Source: Ectocarpus siliculosus (Eukaryota; Sar; Phaeophyceae; Ectocarpales; Ectocarpaceae). Taken from it: DNA of 13,428 nucleotides. Shown in pieces: positions 7,223 through 13,428 of this stretch. The DNA lies in the NCBI GenBank assembly GCA_000310025.1, contig FN649741.1, forward strand, positions 3,312,107 through 3,325,534, in the 5' to 3' direction. A model generated the notes under the pieces. It was not told the origin of the DNA. It saw only the letters and a program-made list of their open reading frames with translations, and made no database searches. How positions within the stretch are numbered: the first letter of the stretch is position 1; each line of letters begins with the position of its first letter. The translations under genes were made by a program, and so were the position numbers.

Positions 7223-10200
7223 CTAGGAGCGCAAAAGACAACAAGGGGGGTGACAAGCTAGGTTGTGAGGTTTCGAACTTTACTAGGGGAACCCAACGCA
7301 GCCAAGCGGGCCGGCTCGCAATGACAATAGATTTTTGTTGGCGCTTCTACTTTGTGCAGTTACAAGACCGGCGTATTTTCATTGTTCAGCCGGTTAGCGC
7401 ACGATTGACAAGGAAATGCAGCTCGAAAGCGTGCTCCCATTTCTTGTATCCCGCTGAAAGACTGATGTATTCTACTTGGCCAGCCGGTTAGCGCCGCCGG
7501 TAGTAGCCAAAGAAACACGCACAAAAAGGCCAGACCAAGACACCTCTAAAAAATGATGAATTTTTCATTGGTCAGGGGGTTAGCGTGTTCCATGCTCGTT
7601 ATAAAAACACACGGGAACATTCGTACAAGAACAAAAGGAGGAAAATACAAGAACTGCTGCAGAGTGCCTCGCAGCTCGGCGGCGATCCTCTGTAGGCGAA
7701 GGAGCGGTGCTCGGTCTCGATAACGATGTCGTGCATCGTGGTGTAGATGGGTAGACGATTGCCGGAGTGTACACATTTGGAAGGATACCGAGGTCTCGGG
7801 GGAATGCATCAACAGAAGCATGGTCGAAGGAGTACGCCATATGCTGCCGCACGTGCAAGGCTAACAACGCCCTTGTTCACACAAACGGCAAGCAACTTCA
7901 GCCCATGAACGACAGCAACTAATACGCCCGTGTATACACCGAAACTCGAACCATGCCAACAACATGCGCGGGCGCAATTTACGCCCCCAACGGCCTGTGT
8001 GACTGCACGCGAGAGCAGGTCCTTCCTACGAGCCAAAACACCCGAGAGCATCATACATCTTACCCTTGTACACCTGCAGTATTCTCCCCGACTCCGAGCC
8101 CCAACTCACCCTCAACAAGGACACCACCCCGTGCAGCGTCGCCGACGCTGCCTCTCGCTCGTTCCCGGACAGCTCCAGCTGCAGCGCCACCGCCGCCCAA
8201 CACCCGGCCCCTCTCAGCCTCATCAGGGCGCTCACCGGGTCGTGCCAGCCCCAAACAATCGGCAGGATTCGCAGGAGGCGCCGGCGGGCCTTGGAGGGAA
8301 GGCCGCCTTCTTCTATTCCCACGCCACCGGGGCCTTCACCACCGCCACCGCGACCGTCGTCGACGCCGCCGCCGCCGCTTGTTAGCCCTCCGCTCTCGTC
8401 GGCCAAGAGGTCGCACAGCGAGGATGTCGCCCGTGCCCATTCCAGGCGGCGGCGAGGTCTCGCCTCTCCCCGGGCTGGCACCACCGCTGGAGGGGACCCG
8501 GTGGTGGTGACGCACCCCGCGCGCAACCAGGCGCGTCTGTTATCCTCACCCGGGGGGGGGCTCCGTCCGCTCAGCTCGCACAAGGCCTCGACAAGGACCT
8601 CGAGAGCCTCGACGGCAGCAGGACTAGACGGAGGAGGGGCTATGCAGCTGCTGCTCTCGCAGTCCGCGTCGGCGGCGGTGGCGGCGGCAGAGGTTTCGCT
8701 TGGTCTTCTCGCGGCGGGGTCGGAGGTCGCCACGGCGGCGACGACGTCCTCCTTGCACCACTGGGCCAGCTTGGAAACGAGGGCGTCCAGCTCTTCCGCC
8801 GAGAGTGCGGGGACGATGGGGCCGAGGTGGCTGCGTACCCGAGCGATCGCTGCTTCGCCGGCACGGGGCCGTGCAGCACCACCCGCGCCCGCCGCCGCCT
8901 CCGGCTCCTCCTCTCCCACGGCCGCCGCCCCCTCCCCCCCATCGCCGAGCAGCGTGCTTCTGCTCGACAGGAGCAGTCGCAGCTTCAACCCCGGCTCCAG
9001 GGCGGCGAACAGCGAGCCTCCGCCGGCCTGGATGGCCTCCCGCGCCGCCGCTCCCGTCTCGTCGCCGCAGAGGGTGTCCACGGCGCGTGACCCGAGCCTG
9101 GGCGGCCACGCAGACTCGGCAAGGACACGTAGCACCTTCGGCAACGCCAACGCCTCGGCCCCACCTACTCCTACTCCTCGGGCGATACCGGCCATGACGG
9201 CGAGGTCGGCCTCGCCGTGCTCGTGCAGCAGCGTCGTCGCCAGCACCGGGTCGTAGTCGCGCGACGCCAGCAAGTAGCGCTCCAGCTGCTTGGCCGAAGG
9301 CTGGGCCGACGCAACCGCCGCCGGCGGGCTATCGTCGTCCGCGGCACCGCTCGACGTCGTCTTCGAAGCCGCTTCTTCGTGCTTCTTCGATGCCGGGCGG
9401 GCGGACGAAGGCCGCCCCACCTTGGGGTCCCGCCGGACAGCGGAGCGCCCCCCCCGCCCCCCCGCGGCTACAGACGCCCTCTTTGTTTTACTCTTCTCTT
9501 TTTCGGGGGCACGAGCGCTGCTCCCGGTGACGTCAGCACAGCTGTCCGGAAGACCTCCTGCTTCTTCTTCTCCACTTCCGCGTTTCAGCGCGTCGTCTGC
9601 GGGCGCCAGGCGAGAACCGGCGGCGCTGCTGGCCTGCCGCACGTGAAGCACGACTAGCCACTCCAGGAGCGTGTTCGCCAGCTCCTCTCGGACCATGCGC
9701 GTCGTCACTCCGCCTCCGCCGGTGCCCCCGCCCCCCCCGCGGGCCGGCGTTACCGCCGTCGACGTTTCATTCTTCCCGTCCAGGGCCTCGATCGCCACTC
9801 TCGCCGCCTCGGACACCCGCCCGGCAGCGTGCAACTCGCGCGCGCGGCGCACGGCCGCCGCCGACGGCCGACGAAGCGCGATAGCAGCGGTCGCCGTCCC
9901 CGCTGCCGCTGCCGCCGTCGCGTGCCGAGGCGGGACAGGGAGTCGCGGCCGGCGGCTGGCCGCGGCGGCCGGCTGGGGGGGCGCCGCCGCCTCCGCTCTT
10001 ACGCCGAGGTCGACGCGGTAAACGCAGGAGTCGGTCCACACCAAGCCCAACGACCCTGCGGGTACGGCAGCGCCCGGACACGAAGAACCGTTGCTGTCGC
10101 GGCCGCCGCTAGCTCTTTCGGCCTGACCGCCGCCTGCACGGGGCAGAAGCGCGACGCCGCTCACGCGCTCCCCGGCGGGCAGGGGAAACACGCAGACGGG

Positions 10201-10796
10201 GTGGTGGTGGTGGTGGTGGTGTTGAGCCGCCGAGTGATCCGCCCCCCCCAGAGGCGCGACGGCGACGCGAGCGGGCCCGCCGCCCGCCGGGGGGCTGGCG
10301 ATCACGGCCCAGAGCCCGTCGACCGCGGCGAGGGAGTGCTGCTCGGGGACGGGGTGGTCCACGGGTAGGTTTACCTGTCTCACGGTCGCCGTCCGGAGCG
10401 GCTGGGGTTTCCCGGCGGCAGAGCCGGAGGCAGTGCTCCAATCTAGCCCCCATCCCTGCTGCTGCTGCTGCGGGCGCGGCTGTTCCTTGTCCTTGTCTCC
10501 GGCGGTGGCGGCAGCGGTGGTGGACACCCCCGGCGCAGCGCCCGCTATTCTTAAGATCTTAACTGCGCACTTGTTGCCCCACGCCCTCGAGACGACCGAC
10601 ATTCGGAGGCGAAGAGATGAGGCCCCGCCCCCGTCGCCGGGTGGATGTGAAGGTGGTATCACACGGACGCCCATCCCGCCCCCGCCACCTCCGCCCCCGC
10701 CTCGCCCAACGTCTAGCCATACGGGGTAAAACGCCGGCTGGTCTGCTGTATCCGCTCCGAGGCATACGTACTGCTGTCCCGAGCAACCTTGGGAAT

Positions 10797-10827
<31 letters not shown>

Positions 10828-13428
10828 ATCTCTGCCATGACCGTCCACTTTGCCAATGTGATCACCGCTACTCTTGTCACCCTCGTCCCCTGCCTCTCCT
10901 TTGGCCGCGTTTTTCGCATCGCCCCCCCCTTCCCCGCCGACAACACCCACCCCGTCGTCAGGGTGTCCTCGCTCGAGCAGCGCGACAAACACGGCACCCG
11001 TATGCAACACCGCGACGAGGTGCCGGGGCGGGCTGCTGCTGTGCGACTGCTCCCCATCGCCGGCCGCAGCAGCAGCAGCAGGAGGCCCCGCTGCTGAAGC
11101 GGTTTGGTCGGAAGCTTCCCCCGGTTCGGAGCCGCTCCCTGTCCGTCGCGCGCGGGGCGGGGGCGCTTGAGAAGTCCCCGCGAGGTCGGTGACAATGTCC
11201 AAGGCGCACACGCGACCCCGCGCCATGGCTGGTAGAGGCGGCGCGATGACCCACGCGTCCAGGCGCTCCAAGTCGAGAAAGTGCACCTATGAAGGTTACA
11301 GTTCGACAAAAGGATCCACTCATCATCAACGGGAAAGACAATGTGCGAGAGTCTACAAGCCCCTACCGCCCGCAGGCCAACAACATAAGGTGAGCATCGC
11401 AGCATTCCAAGGGGCGCCACGGTTTACTTCGCCCTCTCCGCACGGGTTCCCGCAAACGGCAACGAGGAGACCCACCACGGCAAAAATCAATCGGAACTGT
11501 CGCTTCCGTCCAATCCAATCCGTGCTTCTGACGGACGAATTTTTGCAAGGTCGAAAAACGACGGCGTCGCGGACAAACAGGTGTCAAGCCCCTTCCACGA
11601 TGAAAGACCCATGATGTTGGACCGCCCACTTGGCACTTCCAAGCCTCTATATTCCTAGGTCCCGCTATCCCGCCGCCCGTCGTTGTTTCTGCAGTTTTAC
11701 AGATAGATCCCCCCGCACTCCAAAATGGTGGTCGAATGGATTATGTTGTGCGGGGTCGAGAACCCTCACTCCGCGCACAGGGGATAATCGCACCAAGTTG
11801 TGGTAAATTGGTCAACACCCTTGAGGCAGTTACACCGTGTTTATAACTGTCTCTGGAAGTGAAGGTACCAGAAAATAAATAAAGTCATACGCAGCTGTCA
11901 TCCGTACGCAAGGAATTAAGCACAAGATGCCGAACACCCTTAGCAGGATGCAGGGCACCCTTCATGCAACTCGCCGAATACCGTATATGACACAAGAAAA
12001 CACCCCCCGGTGATAACATTTTGGAGTTTGAAAATATTATCACCGGGTGTGGTCCTGTGGGGGTTGTGTCATCTTGTGCACCCCTGGTGATAAAGTGCAG
12101 CTCGCAGGGGCCCCTAAGGGGGTGTGATAAAACAGGGTGTGTGATAGCGCGTCCGAACACCCACAGCGTGTGTTTGGGGGTGTGATAAATGAGGGGGTGT
12201 AATAAAAGGGGGTGTGATAGCACGTCCGAACAGCCACAGCGTGTGCTTTGGGGCGTGATAAATGAGGGGGTGCGATAAAAGGGGGTGTGATAGCCATGCC
12301 TGCACGTACACGTGCAGTGTAGGGACCTACCTAAAGGGGCGTGGAAAACAAAGGGGCTCAACCGAGGTGACGAAACTCCTGAGCACATGACCTCGGCGAT
12401 AACTCAACCCTCTCATCGCCAAAAAAAGTTTGAAACAAAATACGGGCTTGAATCGAGCAAGAAAAAAATCAAAAATCGAAGGTACCTCGACCGATACGAT
12501 GATTGGCGGTGGCCACAGACTGCGTGCGCCATCCTTCCTGCCCCCCTCACAAAAACGTTTACTTGGTACTTGCGGCTGTATTCTGCTCTGCCTGCACGTT
12601 CATGTTGTTGGGGGTCTCCATGCGGGGTGTTTCCCCGCACACAGCTGACGTGGTTGTGTGTGTGATTGCCCAGGGCAGATGCTGTCACCCCGGTGATAAA
12701 GAAGGAGGGGCCCCGTGACCATATGCGGCGTAACTAAAAATATGACCGGGGTGTGTTATCTTATGTACCCCCGGTGATAAATCGATGGTTTGTCAGAAGC
12801 GCCCAAAACTATCACCGGGGTGTCGTATTCTGTGGGGGGTGTGCCTTCTTATGTAGGTGTGTTATCTTGTGTCATATACGGTACCTCACGGCGCTTTGCG
12901 CTTGGTGATGTGAGAGCCTGGTCCGGTGAGAACCCGGCGTGCTCCGTCCCGGCTTTGTAGGGATGCGAGGTCAACGGTCTAACGACTACGGCATGCACGA
13001 CTATCAGTACACCCCCCCTCCCACCTCCCATTCCAAGAAAAAAACGGTTGGTGTAGCACTCTCACCTCTCCATCGGGGTCGCCGATAACAGCGAAGTGGT
13101 TCCCGCTGCGCGTGACCCACCACAGGCACTCAAAGGGCGGCGGCGCGGAGGAGGAGCTCCGAGAGCCGCCGCCCCGGCGGGGACCTCGACCGCCGGCCCC
13201 GGTCGAATGCCTCCTCCCGTCGCCGCCTCGCTCGTCGTCGCTCGGCTGCTGCTGCCCTCGTTGCCCGCCGTCCCCAGCCGCCGCCGCCGCCGCCCCCCCC
13301 CGCCGCCCCAGGCTGGCGATGAACACCGGCTCCGCGGAGGGATACCGGGCCTTCGCGCCGCTCGCCCGCTTCCGCTGCTCCCCCCGGCTGGCCAGGTGGA
13401 CCAGGCTCGGGAACGCGGTGTCCGCCGC
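5756..13428 (-). CDS. Large protein with beta-propeller-like N-side, solenoid-like middle and C-terminal CGH...CPEC half-RING; 5' partial
   Basis: The model is complement(join(5756-7222, 8074-11286, 13066->13428)), about 1680 residues. The gene continues beyond the right edge. Every junction is GT-AG and phase 0. Numbering from the window edge, the first ~150 residues show propeller-like strands (AFPSLVHLAS; WWVTRSGNHFAVIGDPDGE joined across the intron to VHFLDLERLDAWV). Long Ala/Gly/Ser/Pro/His insertions separate further strand-like blocks. Residues ~590-1165 contain amphipathic helices such as ARELHAAGRVSEAARVAIEA and LPIVWGWHDPVSALMRLRG. The end has Cys1571/His1573 (SCGHEF) and CPEC at 1621-1624, a degenerate RING. 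Propeller, solenoid and RING in that order recall VPS8/VPS11/VPS18/VPS41-type trafficking subunits, but I do not recognise a specific orthologue. The function is therefore open. Confidence 0.75.
7223..8073 (-). other. Intron of the minus-strand gene (851 nt) with 93-bp-spaced motifs
   Basis: The donor is CTGCAG|GTGTAC (8074/8073) and the acceptor CTCCTAG|GAG (7223/7222), keeping frame across the join. A nearby competing donor, AAGG|GTAAGA, lies 10 nt further on. It is phase 1, and with the same acceptor it would hit a stop within a few codons. The intron contains the spaced motif described separately and no other gene. Confidence 0.7.
7361..7590 (-). repeat. Three copies of a ~27-bp motif at 92-94 bp spacing
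   Basis: The cores on + are TCAGCCGGTTAGCGC (7386-7400), CCAGCCGGTTAGCGC (7480-7494) and TCAGGGGGTTAGCG (7572-7585). Each is preceded by a similar T-rich lead (TATTTTCATTG, TATTCTACTTG, ATTTTTCATTG). Read on the transcribed strand the core is GCGCTAACCGGCTG, which contains CTAAC, a branch-point-like pentamer. A weaker fourth relative may lie near 7309. The sequence between cores is poorly conserved. Confidence 0.6.
8074..11286 (-). CDS. Giant central exon of the minus-strand gene (1071 codons)
   Basis: It begins at TTCATAG|GTGCAC (11287/11286), phase 0, continuing ...GDPDGE|VHFLDLERLD, and ends at CTGCAG|GTGTAC (8074/8073). The frame stays open for 3213 nt. Homopolymer insertions include a Ser run encoded by a GCT/AGC triplet tract (10798-10825), a His run (about 10199-10222), Gln runs and many Ala/Gly blocks. 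Between them are ordered-looking segments: RKRL-like basic patches, EELANTLLEWLVVLHVRQ, YLLASRDYDPVLATTLLHEHG, and SHLGPIVPALSAEELDALVS. The first ~450 residues alternate strand-like segments with low-complexity loops, as in a beta-propeller with expanded loops. Residues after ~590 are mainly helical. Confidence 0.78.
10199..10222. repeat. GGT/ACC triplet run encoding a poly-His tract
   Basis: A tandem GGT run on + reads as CAC codons on the coding - strand and gives eight consecutive His residues before PVCVFPL. It is in frame and intact, so it is a coding microsatellite likely to vary in length between individuals. Confidence 0.85.
10798..10825. repeat. GCT triplet run encoding a poly-Ser tract
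   Basis: About nine GCT units on + read as AGC on the coding strand, giving a Ser run followed by NSQG. It lies in a loop between conserved-looking strand segments of the central exon. Confidence 0.85.
12006..12047. repeat. Left subterminal hairpin (11-bp arms, 20-nt loop)
   Basis: CCCGGTGATAA at 12006-12016 is perfectly complementary to TTATCACCGGG at 12037-12047. It lies just inside the left terminal repeat. The same core appears in a hairpin near the right end. Confidence 0.85.
12065..12094 (+). repeat. 30-bp subterminal direct repeat, copy 1
   Basis: It matches 12752-12781 at 26 of 30 positions by eye, and all four differences are transitions. It contains TGTGT-ATCTT and ends in GGTGATAAA. 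Confidence 0.8.
12135..12295. repeat. 73-bp minisatellite, about 2.2 copies
   Basis: The marker GATAGCGCGTCCGAAC at 12143 recurs as GATAGCACGTCCGAAC at 12216, and GATAGC recurs again at 12289, which is an exact 73-bp period. Each unit contains a shorter element, GGGGGTGTGATAA with variants (GTGTAATAAA, GCGTGATAAA), about three times. This suggests nested expansion from a motif related to the element's GGTGATAA core. Confidence 0.9.
12752..12781 (+). repeat. 30-bp subterminal direct repeat, copy 2
   Basis: This is the partner of 12065-12094. A shorter relative of its first half (GTGTGTTATCTTGTG) also runs into the right terminal repeat at about 12858-12872. Confidence 0.8.
12769..12820. repeat. 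Right subterminal hairpin (11-bp arms, 30-nt loop)
   Basis: CCCCGGTGATA at 12769-12779 is perfectly complementary to TATCACCGGGG at 12810-12820. It mirrors the left hairpin with the same core but an unrelated loop. Confidence 0.85.
13066..13428 (-). CDS. First visible exon of the large minus-strand gene
   Basis: The frame is open to the window edge, so the exon starts further right. It encodes 121 residues: AADTAFPSLVHLASRGEQRK, then YPSAEPVFIASLGRRGG, then an Ala/Gly/Ser/Arg-rich insertion (about 13310-13140), then FECLWWVTRSGNHFAVIGDP. The last stretch, joined to the next exon, looks like a beta-propeller blade (hydrophobic strand, GD-DGEV turn, strand ending in DLE). The donor is GAG|GTGAGA at 13066/13065. 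Reading on past it gives an unrelated tail. Confidence 0.7.

Larger units (their letters stand above)
11979..12883. mobile_element. Non-autonomous TIR element (MITE-like) inside an intron
   Basis: The ends are a perfect 19-bp inverted repeat: TACCGTATATGACACAAGA at 11979-11997 and its reverse complement at 12865-12883. Similarity extends about 8-10 bp further with two mismatches. Because the repeat begins and ends in TA, a TA target duplication is compatible, as in Tc1/mariner-type elements. No longer duplication is seen outside. The interior holds subterminal hairpins, a 30-bp direct repeat and a 73-bp minisatellite. No transposase-like protein is seen in any frame, so mobilisation would need an enzyme in trans. 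Alternatives are another TIR superfamily or a foldback element. Confidence 0.7.
11287..13065 (-). other. Intron of the minus-strand gene (1779 nt) hosting a MITE-like insertion
   Basis: The donor is GAG|GTGAGAG at 13066/13065, a strong consensus. The acceptor is CTTCATAG|GTG at 11287/11286. Splicing joins GDPDGE to VHFLDLE without a frame change. About half the intron is the inverted-repeat element at 11979-12883. Removing that element leaves about 874 nt, close to the 851-nt intron of the same gene. The remaining sequence shows no gene. Confidence 0.75.

Noticed and set aside
8066-9256. 396-codon open frame on the + strand
   Set aside because: It is fully antisense to the giant central exon. 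The low-complexity Ser/Pro/Ala translation is the mirror of Ala/Gly/Ser codons on the other strand. The minus frame has the helices and the splice logic.
12121-12300. Repeats that might suggest a CRISPR array
   Set aside because: Only about 2.2 copies with a 73-bp period and no unique spacers between conserved repeats. The context is a eukaryotic intron, so it is a minisatellite.
12312-12688. Short open frames inside the MITE-like element as a possible transposase
   Set aside because: They are about 70-117 codons, overlap on both strands, and show no DDE/D-type or helix-turn-helix-like sequence.

Overview
The window looks like nuclear DNA of a GC-rich eukaryote with intron-containing genes. 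It has spliced genes with canonical GT-AG introns, introns of about 0.7 to 1.8 kb, exons full of Ala/Gly/Ser/Pro triplet runs, and no bacterial operon layout. My best guess is a stramenopile, possibly a brown alga. That is an inference from style only; a green alga is not excluded.

Two convergent genes, both cut by the window edges, explain nearly all the convincing coding signal. On the + strand, three exons (about 359-789, 1513-1692, 3275-3466) encode the C-terminal part of an interferon-related developmental regulator (IFRD/TIS7 family) protein. Its 5' exons lie to the left of the window. On the - strand, three exons (13428-13066, 11286-8074, 7222-5756) encode about 1680 residues of a large, low-complexity-rich protein. 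It has beta-propeller-like strands at its visible N-terminal side, helical solenoid-like stretches in the middle and a C-terminal CGH...CPEC zinc-binding half-RING. All the - strand junctions and the two visible + strand internal junctions are phase 0, which supports the models. Between the genes (3467-5755) I see only untranslated or intergenic sequence.

Non-genic structure. (1) The last intron of the IFRD gene holds a 100-N gap flanked by two copies of the same locus (1774-2618 and 2719-3566, offset about 948). Each copy is clean on one side of a C18-19 tract and corrupted into homopolymers on the other. This is almost certainly an unmerged-contig artefact, including a false damaged copy of the last exon, and not biology. 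(2) The 1.8-kb intron of the - strand gene contains a compact insertion at 11979-12883. It is bounded by a perfect 19-bp inverted repeat starting and ending in TA. Inside are subterminal hairpins built on CCCGGTGATA, a 30-bp direct repeat and a 73-bp minisatellite. No transposase is visible, so it reads as a non-autonomous MITE-like element. It is the best candidate here for something undescribed. (3) The other - strand intron carries three copies of a CAGCCGGTTAGCG-type motif spaced 92-94 bp apart.

I see no tRNA, rRNA, CRISPR array, virus gene or toxin gene.
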